Positions 10,685 through 24,728 are shown, counted from the stretch's first letter. The stretch is 64,000 nt of DNA from Fragum whitleyi (GCA_948146395.1 OX411547.1:55915566-55979565), one strand, 5' to 3'. The notes: generated from the letters alone by a model not told the origin. Made by a program: numbers and translations.

Positions 10685-13600
10685 GTTATTTTTACATGCT
10701 GCGGTCATTTTATTCTTTCATGTTGCTTTTTTTTATTGTGCCAAGGGGAAATTCTTCTTTTACTCTGAGGACAAGAGATGTTATCATGCTGAAGGTATTT
10801 TTTTCTCTCTCATGCTGCGGAGAAATTTATTATCATGCTGCGTAGAAAATATTTTATCATGTTGTGGGATTTTTTTCTTTTTTTTTATAATGCTTCAAGC
10901 AAAATTTTTGTAATGCTGCTGGTAAAATTATTTATCGTGCTGCATCCAAAAAATTGTCATGCTGTGGGGGGGGGGGGGGGAATTCAATATTGCTGACTGT
11001 TAAAAATATAATGCTGAGTGTATCATTTTTTGCTGTTTGGAAATTATCATGCGTTTTGAAAAAAAAGTATTCTGCAAGATTTTTTTATCATGCTGGGGAT
11101 TTTTTTTATTCTTTATTATGCTGCGTGGATTTTTTTTATCATGCAGCAGGCATTTTCTAATTATGCTGTAAGTTTCTTATGCTCAGGGCTTGTGGTACTG
11201 TTTTAAATGAGTCATCGACTCCTGAATTAGATTGGGGGGGCATAGCTTATTTTGAAGGGATGAAAAGAATAGAACAAGCGTATAAAGAGTAAAAACGCAG
11301 TGTCAAGATATAAGAAAGCTATTGATTGATTACATTCCTTATAGTACATACGATTAAATTTGAATGTTAAACCCCTGTAAAGAGCCTAAGAAATTTCTAA
11401 CAAGGGGTCGAAATGACGTTTGTGACCCATTTTGGGAAATTTGAAGGACTCAAAATAAGATATTCCTTGGGTGGTCCCTTGCTAAAATGGGAAGGATCCG
11501 TGCCATATCACGGGAAAAGGGGCCTTAATGACAAATTTCTTGTTTACACTCTAGATGCCACAAATATTGTCCAATCTTAATGAAACTTTGTCAGCATGTT
11601 TGTTAGGTCATGAGGATGAATTCTTTTGAAAATGGGAAGGATCCGTGTCATATTACGGGAAAAGGGGCCTTAATGACAATTTATTTTGTCAACAATTTCT
11701 TTACACGTCATCACCTCCTTAACTTATGAGTCAAAATCAACCAAACTTGGCAGAAATATTCCTTGGGTGGTCCCTTGTAAAAGTTGCTAAAATGGAAAGA
11801 TCCGTGCCATATCACAGGAAAAGGGCCTTAATGACAAATTTCTTGTTTACACTCTAGAAGCAACAAATATAGTCCAATCTTCATGAAACTTAGTCAGAAT
11901 GTTTGTTAGGTCACGAGGATAAATTCTATTGAAAATAGAAAGAATACGTGCAATATCACGGGAAAAGGGTTTTATGACAATTTTCTTGTTTACACTGTAG
12001 TGACTACAAATATGGTCCTTTCTTCATGAAACTTGGTCAGAATGTTTGCCAGGTCACAAGGATGAATCCTATGGGAAATGGGAAGGATTTGTGCCTTATC
12101 ATGGGAAAAGGGGCCTTAATGACAATTTTCTTGTTAACATTTTAGTTGCCACAAATATGGCTCAATCTTCATGAAACTTTGTCATAATGTTTTTCAGGTC
12201 TCATACTGCGGAGATTTTTTTTGTTTATTTATTTTTTTTTTGGTTATGCAGCAGGATTTTTTTCATAATGCTTCGGGGATTTTTGCGTGCTGTAAGATTA
12301 TTTTTTCGTCATGTTGCAGGGATCTTTTAACAAGCTCCGGGAAAGCCATTTATCTGGCTGCATCATTTTTTTCATGTTGAAAGGAAATTTTTTATCATGT
12401 TGCAAGGAATTTTTATCAGGCTGGTAATTTCTTTTTATCTTGCTGAGGGGAATGTCATAACATGCTGTGGGGAAATATTTTATCAACTACAAGAAAAGTT
12501 CTGTTTTTTGTTAATTTTGTCGCTGAAAAAATTCTGTTATCATTCTGCAAGGATTTTGTTCTCTCTCATGCTGTAAGGATGCTCCGTTCAAACTTTTTTA
12601 TCATGCTGAAAAGAATCTTTCTTATTTAATCTTTTGGATTTTTTGCTACATCACAATTTTTTTTTAATCATGTTCTTGAGAATTCTTTTATCATTCTGCT
12701 TGAATTGTTTTATCATTCCATGGGGTTATACTTTTAATCATTTTCGGGGATTTTGTTTTTGTCCTGTTGGTAAACTTTCTTTACCATACTGCTTGGAAAA
12801 AATTTAACCATGATGTTTGAATTTTTTTATTTTGCTGAGAGAAATTTTTATCATGCTCCAAGGAAAGATTTTTTATCATGATTCAGGGAAAATATTTTAT
12901 CATACTGCAGCGATTTTATTTTATCATGCCGCTGGTAAAAAATCATCATGCTGCAAGGAAATTTTTCTCTCCCGTGCTACGGAGAATTTTTTTTCATTCT
13001 GCTGGTAAAAATAATCATGCTGCATACCTTTTTTTTCTTTTTTATGCTTCAGAGAATCTTTTCATCATGCTTGGAAGAAACAAAAATTATCAGGCTGCCG
13101 GAATTTTTCTATCTAGATACTGGAAAAATATCTTAAGATGCTGCGTGGCAATTATTTTATCATGCTTGGGAGAAAATTTTTTATCCTGCGGGAAAAAGTT
13201 TTCTAGTGCCTATCATGCTGCAGAATTCCTTTTTGATGTTGTTGTAGACGAAAAAATCATATCACGGGGATTTTTTCTTTCATGCTGCAGGGAAAAATAT
13301 TTTTTATCATGCTGCGGTGGTAAATACATATCAAGTTGCAGAGAAATTTCTTATCATGTTGCAAAATTTTTGTCATGTTACGGGGAAAATTTTCATCAGC
13401 CCGCAGAGAATTCTTTTCTTAAATTGTATAAATGAAAAATTGATCATGTTGCGGTTTTTTATCATGCTTCAGGGAAAATATTTTATCACGCTGTGAGGAA
13501 AATATTTCATGTTGCTGCACAGATTTTTTTTATCAGTTGCATCGCAAGGTTTTCATCATGCTGCGGGGATAATTGATAATGCTTCCCGGATTTTTTATCA

Positions 13601-14850
13601 TGCTGAGTGGAAACCTTTTATCAACCTGCAGGTAAAAGTTTTCATGCTGATGTTAAAAATTTCGTTATGCTGCAGGAAAATTATTTATTTCATATTACAG
13701 GCTGAAAAAAATAATTCCATCGGGTATCTTTTCCTATCGTGCCGTGGGGAAATATTTTTCCATGCTGCCTGGAAAACTTTTTATCACACCGCACGGAAAT
13801 TTTGCCGTACTACTGAAGTGAATTTTTAATCATACTTCAGGAAATTTTTCTATTAGTGCTGTAGGTATAAATTTTATCATGCAGCGGTAATTTTTTTCAA
13901 TCATGCTGCAAGAAAAATATTTCATCACGCTGCTGGAAAATCTTTCACCATTATGCACGGATTTTTTATCATGTTGCAGGGATTTTTTTCTTACGCTAAG
14001 TGGTAAATTTTCTTTCAAGATGCAAGACAAATTATCATGCTTCAGGGAAAATTTTTATCATGTTTAGGAGAAATTTCCATAATGATGCGTGGAATTTCTT
14101 TCATTCATCATGCTGCGGGGATCTTTTTGTAATCATACTTCAGGGATTTTTTTATCTTGCTGCAGGTTAATATGTTTCATTATGCTGCAGGGAACATTTA
14201 TAAAATCTTGACCCGGAGATTTATTTTCATCAAACTTCAGGGAAAATAATCTATCATGTTTCAGGGATTTTTTAGGGAAATTTTTGCTGTGGGGAAAATT
14301 TTGTATCATGTTTCGGAGAAAAGTCTTTTACTATTCTGCGAATAAAATTTTTTAATCATGCTTCAGGGAATTTTTATCTTGCTCAGGAAATTATTCTTAC
14401 CTTTCTTTTTTTATAACTATTAATCTGAGGCAATCATCCTATCATGCTAAGTCAATTTTCCTTTTTATCATGTTGCAGGTGTTTTCTCTCCATTTTCAGT
14501 GGAAGATTTCCTATCATGCTGCGAGGATTTTTTTTATCTAGCTGTAGGGAAAATATTTCACCACGCGGCCGAGAGGGGAAAATTTCTGGTGGTGCTGGTA
14601 AAATGTTTTATCATGTTGCATGGAATTCTTCCTCTTATGCTGCAGCGATAATATTTAATCATGCTGAGAGTAATTTTTGTATCATACTGCAGGGAATGTA
14701 TTTTATCAAATTTGTATATATTGTAAGGAATGTTTTGTTTTTTTTGTTTGTTTTTTGTTTTTATTTTACTTTACATCTTTTTATGCTGCAATACTGCAAA
14801 AATTATTCTGCAGGGATTTTTTTTTATCATGTCTGCGACAGACATTTGTC
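10685..14850 (-). repeat. Degenerate minisatellite, right arm (inverted orientation)
   Basis: The same unit as at 7728-10680 but reverse-complemented throughout (TTATCATGCTGC-GGGGAAA). The switch point is itself a hairpin: GCAGCATGGTTAAA near 10664 faces TTTTTACATGCTGC near 10705. The arm is interrupted at about 11190-12200 by other repeats. A run of 17 G lies at 10964-10980. All ORFs in it (up to 185 codons) are repeat-driven. Confidence 0.85.
11485..12195 (+). repeat. Tandem repeat, about 145-bp unit, five copies
   Basis: Units begin near 11485, 11628, 11789, 11932 and 12077. Each carries GGAAGGATCCGTGCCATATC, ACGGGAAAAGGGGCCTTAATG, CTTGTTTACACTCTAGA and TTCATGAAACTTGGTCAGAA in the same order. 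The last unit runs directly into minisatellite sequence at about 12200. Confidence 0.8.
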
Positions 14851-16448
14851 TATACGGGTAACGTTTTTTGTAAAGCCCAGAGTCATCTCACCTTTTCAAG
14901 ATAATGAAGAGCTACATGTAATTACGATGTAAAACCTGTTAACAGGAAGGGTCTCGGGTGAAATAAAGAAGTATGAACGAAACTAGGAAACTTGGTAGGG
15001 TTTTCTTCTACGAGCCTACGACCACGTAATTTCGACTAACATCATACAGTGTTTATCTTGTGTCGGTCAAATTTCTTCTATGTCAGAAAAATAATTGGAC
15101 TTGTTTAAAAGCGTAAAATCTTATATTGTGGTCTAATATTCGACTTTTGCTCCTCGAGTATTTGAATAAGACAAAAAACGGGACAGTGTCTTTTTCATAT
15201 CGGCTGTTTGTTGAGACGTAAATCAACTTACGCTTTTTCTAAGGCATTGGTCGGCTGTTACTTTATGTGATTACCTGTTGTCTATTGAAGAGAACATATG
15301 AATTTAACTGAGCAACATAGGTGATCACAAACCATGAAATAACATTACTTGAAAAAAAAATTGGTAAGAATGAGATGTTAGAAGTGGTTGAATTCGATGA
15401 TGTGAGTTCCAAGTTCTCTCATCTCCTACTGAAAGAATGTTACTTAGTTTCAATTGAACAAGATTTATCCTAGACAATTTACTGCGTAACCTTATTTACA
15501 TTCAGATATCAGAATCTAGCAAATGGTTGCAATACTTTCTTTTTCTTAAATATGGGACTATAAGTGCATGCCAAAATTGCATAATAACGGATTTTTCCAA
15601 TTAAATTATAAAATTTCAAAACAACCGCGATGGTAACATTGAAACGCATATTTTATTACTCTTATTTGTGTATACAACCTAAATTGTAACACTTTTTTTC
15701 AAAATGCCATTTTGATTTAAACTTTGGTTGCTTGTATGGTTACACATCTGTTGCTTATAAGTTCTCCGTTGTCTGAAATGTCAAGGTTTAATTAAAAAGG
15801 TTTTTATAGTTCGGTATTTTCCTTAACGTGTTGGATAATATCGATCTTCTTATTAAGATTAACAAATTCTGCTACCAAGTTTTATCTAAATCATATTCGA
15901 TCGGCAAAATGTATTCATTTCATTATCAATCTTTTTTTTTTCTTTCAAATATTGGAAGCATTCAAGTATAAACATCTATAATACTTTTAACTGTTCTTTT
16001 ATACATTTATTTACTTAAAACGAGCAAAACATTAAAATTGTAAATGGAATGTCGCGAATGGTCCCAATTATGTTTATTGTGTCAAGTAAGTAAAAGTAAC
16101 GTATTTTACAAATCCTTGAGAATATCTACTAGTAATCATAGTTATTATATTCGGTTGCTAAAAAATATACTTGTCAGTAATAGATAGAAAGAACAACAAA
16201 AAAAATCGCACAAATACTAATAGAGCAAATTGGCTTTATTTTCATAGTTATTATGCTGAAAAATTGAAAATGGTTGTTCATTTGGCTCCATTTAAAAAGT
16301 GATAATAATGATAGATGGGTGGACAAATATATTGCAGTCGTATAATATGATGTTGAGAAAAACAACTAGTTTTTAGAAAAAAGGCACTCTTACATGAATA
16401 TGTTAGGTAGAGCTTACAAAAGTGTTCATATTACAACAGAAAGGACGT
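14851..16448. other. Intergenic DNA, no feature recognised
   Basis: AT-rich sequence with no supported ORF, no tRNA-like box pair and no clear terminal repeats. The 63-codon minus-strand frame at 16174-16365 has no family resemblance. Confidence 0.4.
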
Positions 16449-16890
16449 ACAGTTAAAAACATCGTGAAATTGGCACTCATTCCGATCAAAATCATTCTTA
16501 ATCATTCACCCAGCGCTCATTTCGTTCATTCCAAACACTCACTCAAATCGATCGTAAACGCTCCAAAATCATAAGAAAACATTAAAAAATCGTTCAAGAC
16601 TTTCAACGATAAGTTCAAATCGATCTATTTTTTCTATGATTTTATTATCTGGTGTGGACTTTCAAGTGTCTGATTGGTCCACGAAGACGCACAAGCAGAA
16701 AAATACGTATATTCTATTAAAGGGAGGTAATTATATCGCAAATTTTGTTCAACGTGAACAAAATTTGTGATATTGGATTACCTCCAATTAAATTCACTCA
16801 AAACTCGCTCCACACACTCATTCAATTTCATTCAAATTCACTCCAAAATCATTCACCTTGTCAATTTCACGATGTTCTTAACTGTGTTCA
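16449..16890. mobile_element. Complete M1 MITE with hairpin core
   Basis: The ends ACAGTTAAAAACATCGTGAAATTGG and, inversely, ACAGTTAAGAACATCGTGAAATTGAC form the terminal inverted repeat. The centre is GGGAGGTAATTATATCGCAA, then ATTTTGTTCAACGTGAACAAAAT, then GATTACCTCC, a hairpin. The flanks are full of spaced TCATTC motifs (TCATTCCGATC, CGCTCC, CACTCA). Confidence 0.75.
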
Positions 16891-17040
16891 GTAATTAACG
16901 GTAGTATTGGAAGTGATTTTGTCATAATGATTGTATAATGTTGCGCACGTTTATTGGTCTTTCTTCTGTAATTCTCTATCCATGTCTAATCCCATCCATC
17001 CCACGTTTTGAAAACTTTCGCTTCCATTTATTTATGTAAT

Positions 17041-17152
17041 AGTTAAACGCTAATAATTGAAAATTAAACGATTTAAACAGCCGAAAGGAGGGAGCGTAGC
17101 GACCGACTGAGGCTGTTTAAATCGTTTAATTTTCAATTATTAGCGTTTAACT
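17041..17152. repeat. Hairpin with 43-bp near-perfect arms
   Basis: AGTTAAACGCTAATAATTGA and onward to TTTAAACAGCC is repeated as the exact reverse complement ending at 17152. The loop is about 27 bases (GAAAGGAGGGAGCGTAGCGACCGACTGAG). Confidence 0.8.
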
Positions 17153-17289
17153 GACTTAGTATTTTTCCCGCGCTTAAAATTATTGGCAGCATTTCGCACG
17201 ATTTACACGGAATAAGCCGGTTGAATTTTATTACAAGTGAACGCCTCCTCTTTCCAAATATGGTATTGTTAAAATATGCACGTAAATAC

Positions 17290-18178
17290 CGAGGCTTTCG
17301 AAAGAGCTATAGGTAGATTTTGCGCGGTGAGCCGTAAAATCTACTTTTTACCGTTAGATTCCCGTGCCATTTTATCGATTTAGATAAAACAGGTTTATGC
17401 AACACTTTAAAAAAGGTTACAATTTACCTTTCAAATTAAAGTTTTTCGTTTGTCTTATATCGTAATGTTTACTCTTACATGTATTTTCATAATTCAAGCC
17501 AAGGGATTAAGTTCAAATCCTATCACATGCTTTTAATAGATACCCAATATACCTAAGGTAATGGACTCGGCGCCTACGTCAGAGCTCAGTTTTGAAAATA
17601 CACCTATAGTAACGATGATAAAAGATGCAGTATTGTTTGTTTTTATTGACCTGACAATCATCTCCGTTCTGTAGATGAACGAACATACGATATGTGTCCA
17701 CTCTGTATTACAAGAACTTACGCAAGAATAAACGATTTACGGTATCAGATGTCATGAAAAGGTTGTATATTAAATTTGATAAAATGTGCCAGTAATTGTT
17801 TATCAACAATTTTAATCATATATAACATCAACTCAAATATGGTCATTTTCTGAGAAGGGCCTACTATAGGTGTATTATCAAAACAGAGCTCTTACGAAGG
17901 CGCCGAGTCCATTACCATGGGTATATCGGGTATATCTAAACATCATATACTAGATAGGAATTTAACCTGATCCCTCCACTCTAATAATGAAAGTACATGT
18001 AGTGAGTGAACCTTGCGATTACGGACTAGCAATAATTCCCTTTGAAAGATAAATTGTTACATTTTTACGGACCTGTTCTAAACCTGTTATATCTATTTCG
18101 AAAATAAGGCACGGAAATCTAACGGTTAAAAGTAGATTTCACAGCTCACCTCACAAAATCTACCTATGGTATACTAAT
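17290..18178. mobile_element. Nested inverted-repeat elements
   Basis: The outer arms are about 17300-17450 and 18045-18175 (GGTAGATTTTGCG, CGTTAGATTTCCGTGCC and AAAGGTAA segments in mirror order). Between them is a second inverted repeat, about 17535-17938, with arms containing GGTAATGGACTCGGCGCC and ATACACCTATAGTA. This reads as one TIR element inserted in another. Confidence 0.65.
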
Positions 18179-18289
18179 CTGTTTACACATAGGCATATCT
18201 ATTATATTAATTTACCTATAAAAAAAAACTCTTAAGTTTCATATAGAAGCAAAAAAGTTCATAAATGTATGATAAGCGACCCAACCATG

Positions 18290-18362
18290 GGTAGGTACAC
18301 CAGCTATTGCGATATAACTGCAATAAGGTTGAAATCGGGGTTAAACAACATGCAAACAAAAT
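18290..18362 (+). mobile_element. 3' fragment of SINE family S-A
   Basis: GCGATATAACTGCAATAAGGTTGAAA followed by GGTTAAAC and an ACAAA-rich tail matches the 3' body of the SINE on the minus strand at 38139-38432 and the plus copy at 56434-56676. The head is missing. Confidence 0.5.
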
Positions 18363-19611
18363 CGTCAGGCCGGATCACCCCAACCAGGTCCAAATCAGTG
18401 TAGAATGTGGGGAATGCAACATATGCACGTGAATTACGATTTTCTCCTTTACTTTTCACATGCTCGTTGTATATTAATGAGGGGGTAGAGTTTAGTATGT
18501 ACGCATGCGTGGTATAACAAATAAACCTTGACGTTAAAATGAAATAATGATCAAAATAAACCTAAGCTGGGTAGTTTATGGAAAATAAACCATCGAAATT
18601 TTTAAAAATCCAGCATTCTGATTGGATGATAAAGTAGGACAAAGACTAACAAACAGTAAACCACACTATTATCCCGAATTATAAACCCAATGTCGCGGTC
18701 CACTAACCGTTATGCCTACACGATACTGTTTATTTTCATGCTTCACGTGAATGTGTTTGACAGTTACATACTATAATCTCGAACCATAGGCCTAAAGTGT
18801 TTTTTAATTGTTTTTTTGTTGTTGTTGTTTTTTTACTTTTTATACCGATCAATTTTTTGAATAAACAATTACGGCCATATAGAGAAAAAAAACAAAACAT
18901 TGATTCATAATAAAATCGAAAATAAAAAAGGAAAAATTTTTTTTCGGTTCCCCCCCCCCCCCCTTCGATCCCCCCCTCCTCCCACTCACGTGTACGCCTT
19001 CACCACTACAAAGCTCTTTCTAACTGCTCGCTTTACTTTCAACTTATCTCCCAAAGGCTTTTTTTCTCCTTTTTTTCATGTTCTGCCATGTAACTTGAAT
19101 CTATATTATAAATTGTGCTTATGTTTATTGTTCTCAAATACCATGTACATAACAAAGGTGTGAGAATAAAATATTGTTCCTGTTCTTGTTCTTCGTATCT
19201 CTCGTCTGAAGAACGGCAGTGTTGTTTCCTATAAATCAATTAAATTACAAAAACAAAATTCTGTCGTTCATTACACATCCAGAAAAACAAAATATGGACG
19301 TACTACAAACAAGGGGGCGCTTATCCAATAAATATTTTGCAGAGATGTTAAGCTATTTCACTATATGATGTCAAAATGTCCCGCCCACGTCGACTTCACG
19401 TTGCTATGGTGATGCTATTCCAAGCCATGCTTTAAATTTTCGTTCAGTTATTTCAACAGCCCTTTGGTTTATTCTCAGACCTTTAAAATATATTGAATGA
19501 TACCGAATAATAAATGTTTGGCAGCACTTTTCTCGAAACCTTTTGGCAGCCCCGTCAGTTCCTGCGTCCACACACTATCCCGAGTTATAAATGACCGTCT
19601 TATGGGTGCCT
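18363..19611. other. Intergenic DNA with homopolymer tracts
   Basis: No gene supported. It contains a poly-C tract near 18950-18963 and T-rich and A-rich runs. The 87-codon frame at 18900 is driven by the poly-C tract. Confidence 0.45.
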
Positions 19612-19613
19612 AG

Positions 19614-19893
19614 TCAGCCCGATTAGCTCTGTTGGTAGAGCAACGGAATTCGAAACCATTGAAGTTTGACGACATGGGTTCGATTCCCGGGCTGGCACAC
19701 TAACTAACTAATTTTCTTTCGGGTGAGACTTTAAACCGAGGTCCCGTGAGACGGTACTTTTCAGCGAGCACGTTAAAGAACCATGGCGGATCTCAGCAGT
19801 AGTCCTTGCACTATTCCCTGTAATAACTAACAGTCTTCTGGGGGGCGTCGCTCATATTGGCATGCGGTGCGGTAGCGACGATAAATAAACGGA
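19614..19893 (+). mobile_element. tRNA-derived SINE with mollusc-type central domain
   Basis: The head has an A box (TTAGCTCTGTTGGTAGAGC) and a B box (GGGTTCGATTCCCG) at tRNA spacing. It is followed by the body segments GGGTGAGACTTTAAACCGAG, GGTCCCGTGAGACGG and GCGAGCACGTTAAAGAACC, a central domain seen in many mollusc SINEs, and a tail near GATAAATAAAC. The stem opposite the discriminator is not tRNA-like, so it is not a functional tRNA gene. Confidence 0.75.
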
Positions 19894-19944
19894 AATACAC
19901 GTACACACGCCTAGTTTAAATAGGCATAAGGTACAGAAGGGACG

Positions 19945-20815
19945 ATATATAAATAGAGGATAATCGTTAGTTTTTGTAGAAGATCGATGCTTATAATTTC
20001 ATCAGGTGAACAACAAATTCTATATTTTCACGAGTGGCTACGCCAATCATGACAATATAACTTTTTTCTTTAATTCTTTTCGGTGGTTTATCGAGAAATA
20101 ACGGTTGATTATCACTTGATAATCTCACCACAAAAGCAGTGAAATTATCAAAATTTTAAACCCTGCTTTTGTGCATTTCACCCTATCTGACGTCATCTAT
20201 GCGGGGCGAAATTAGTGACGTCACAATGAACGTTGCATAGCAATCACGTGCAAAATGACGCGCTAAAAAGAAAATATGTCCTAGAAATTTCACATTTTGT
20301 CTCATTTTTGCATTAAAGAAATTGAATTATCGTTTGTTTTTCGAGTAAGATCGATTGATATTTCATTTCGTGAACAACAAAAGCTATATTCTCACTCGTG
20401 GCTCTGCCACTCGTGAAAATATAGCTTTGTTTGTTCACGAAATGAAATATCAATCGATCTTACACTGAAACAAACGATTATCCTCTATATTGTTTGCGAA
20501 ATAAAGTATGAAACGATCCTGCTAAAAATGATTTTCTATTTCTTTAATGCGTAAACAAGACAAAATATCAAAAAAATAAAACAAATTCTAAATGCGCGTT
20601 ATTCAACACGTGATTGCTATGCAGCATTCATGGTGACGTCATTTATTTGGCTCCGCATGGTTGACGTCAGATATGGTGAAAAGAACGAAAGTTATAAAGG
20701 GATTAGTTTTTGATAATTTTACTGGTAAACCAGTGAGTTTATCAAAATGATAAACTTCCGTTATTCCACGATAAACCACCGAAAAGCATTAAAGAAACGG
20801 AATTATATGATTAAC
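19945..20815. mobile_element. Composite of CRE-bearing MITEs (family M3)
   Basis: A partial copy (19945-20067), a full forward copy (about 20068-20490) and an inverted copy (about 20490-20810) lie together. Marks are TCGGTGGTTTATCGAGAAATA at one end, the GTGAACAACAAAAGCTATATT hairpin in the middle, and TGACGTCA sites at 20188-20195 and 20216-20223, with two more near 20636 and 20663 in the inverted copy. Confidence 0.7.
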
Positions 20816-21204
20816 AAAAAATCACTTTGTTGGTACAGATGTAGGCGAAAAAATACCACCCATCTTTGAAGCATGCTAATCGCCAATCCCTGCCTTCTTT
20901 GTATTTCTGAGCATTTCTTAACCCGCAAAAGTACATGGCTCTTTCAATGTCTAAGAGAACATTATCGATTGCTGTCTAAGGGTTATCAATACTTTAATAA
21001 AGAAAAATAATTAGAGCGTTTAAGAAACCTCTCGTTGACTTCTTACAAAATCAGCCTTCTCTATTCAAGAAAAATATCGAAAGATGTATCACAGTAAGAG
21101 TAATACTTTTCATCGTTTCCATTGGGTATCTGTGCACTTTCATTCACCCCCGATTACGTTCGTTTATCAGCCTTTCGTCCAGGATTTCAAAACCCAACAA
21201 AGTG

Positions 21205-21300
21205 TTTTCAAAGTATACCCCGTTTTGCAAACAAAATTACGTGCAAAGCGGGGCATAATTTGCAAACAGTTTCGCAAACGTTTTCATCCTGGACGCGATA
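21205..21300. repeat. Diverged foldback F1-like hairpin
   Basis: ACCCCGTTTTGCAAAC faces GTGCAAAGCGGGGC, followed by TTTTCATCCTGGACGC, as in the F1 copies at 1771-3432. It is followed at 21315 by a single M2 end (GTGACTCGTCACGTAAAAAG). Confidence 0.5.
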
Positions 21301-21432
21301 CAGTATATTGACCAATCATACTTGTGACTCGTCACGTAAAAAGAACCACCTGGGGATTCTGCTAAACCAGTTTTTTTTTTAAAAAAATAAAAAGATAAAT
21401 AAACTAAACGACTAATTCTAAAGACAACGATT

Positions 21433-22015
21433 ACAGTTAACAAGATTGTGAAGCTGACAAGATAAATGATTTTGAATGTGTTAGGAATGTAATTGTGTGT
21501 GTGGAGCGAGTTTTGGTTTATTTTCAAATTGGCCTAAATAAGCGATAAGTGTGTACCCCCATTCAGAGTTTGTGTCTTTAGAATAATTTGTTCGATTTGA
21601 ATTAAATGTTGAACGATTTGAACGATTTCGAAATGTTTTCTAATGATTTCGAAGCGTTTTTGATCGATTTGAGATAGTGTTTGGAATGATTGAATTGAAC
21701 ACTGCGTGAGTGATATTGAACTATTTTGATCGCAGTGAGTGTCAATTTTACGATGTTTTTGATGATTTTTAAGAATCAACAGAGACCAAATTTTCACGTC
21801 AGTCACTTTGATAAATGATATTATATTGAGATGTTTCCATGAATGAATTCAATTTAACAGAAGAGATTTATGTAGAGAGTAAACGTATTGTAAATTAATT
21901 GTTTTCAATGTATTGTATATGTGTATTGTGGATGAATAATAAAAAACCCCGATGTTTTAACTTTACAAATTCATTCCAAAATCACCCCCCTTGTCAATTT
22001 CACGATGTTTTACTG
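21433..22015. mobile_element. Disrupted M1 MITE sequences
   Basis: An M1 end at 21433 (ACAGTTAACAAGATTGTGAA), an M1 internal segment to about 21765 (GTGAGTGTCAATTTTACGATG) and another M1 end at about 21965-22015 (TTGTCAATTTCACGATGTTTT). The order suggests two overlapping or broken copies. Confidence 0.5.
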
Positions 22016-22162
22016 CCCGAATTCCTTTAACATACTTAAAAAAATCAACATCACATCTTTGTTGAATTGAGATCACAAAGCTTATCACAAAGTGACAACG
22101 TCCATAAATTTGACCGACTTACGGTTTTCACCTTAATCTTGATTTATCCTAATGTGATTATG

Positions 22163-24141
<1,979 letters not shown>

Positions 24142-24232
24142 GTTTGATATCAAATGAATATTCTGATATCTAATTTACAATAAAGCATTATTTTTTCAGG
24201 TCTTATATCTGTATTGTTATTGAGTTCAAAGC

Positions 24233-24316
24233 GATTATTCGTCAGTGTAATTGCAAAACCTCGGAACTACAGCTTGATTAAAGCTGTAGTTCCAAGGTTT
24301 TGCAATTATACTAACG
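24233..24316. repeat. Hairpin on GGAACTACAGCTTGATTAAAGC
   Basis: TAATTGCAAAACCTCGGAACTACAGCTT faces its reverse complement with a four-base loop. Related hairpins with CTACAGCTT or CTTCAGCTTGATTAAGCTGAAG centres are at about 34372-34430 and 50190-50258. It lies about 90 bases upstream of the lectin B start codon. Confidence 0.7.
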
Positions 24317-24728
24317 TATTTCGAGTATCATATCGAAAGGAATCGTTACATGGAAAATCAATGAGTCGTAGGCAAAATGGTCGTAAGTGTATGTCAGTTT
24401 TTATTTGCACATGCAATATTCTTCCACTCTATATCATAATGATTCCATTGTAACCAGCTAATTAAATTTCATGAAAGAAAGTATCAAGTGTCAGCCTTAT
24501 AACTATCAAACGATAACCAATTAGCAGCAAAATGTATACTGAGGAAAAATGAAAACGTGACAAACCGTATCTTTGTGACTGACATGTTAATTGTCCTACG
24601 TTATAAAGGGCAATATTTTTATTAATAGATGAAGAGAGTATTCGTTATTTGTATTGAGGTATGACACTAAAATATTTATTTCACTGTAAGAAATACACAT
24701 GGATTAAATGAGTGAGTTCTAGTCTACG

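Noticed and set aside
7728..14850. CRISPR-like alternation of a short core and variable spacers
   Set aside because: The cores are degenerate, the spacing varies, the spacers are A/T runs rather than unique sequence, there are no cas genes, and the context is eukaryotic.
7810..14932. Many ORFs of 60-185 codons with cysteine- and phenylalanine-rich repeats
   Set aside because: They follow from translating the GCAGCATGAT minisatellite; several frames on both strands are open together and the peptides are the same unit repeated.
18900..19163. 87-codon proline-rich ORF
   Set aside because: Generated by poly-C and CT-rich tracts.
19614..19700. Functional tRNA gene
   Set aside because: A and B boxes are present, but the acceptor stem does not pair and the unit continues into a SINE body. 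The same holds at 3885, 24729, 38350 and 57659.
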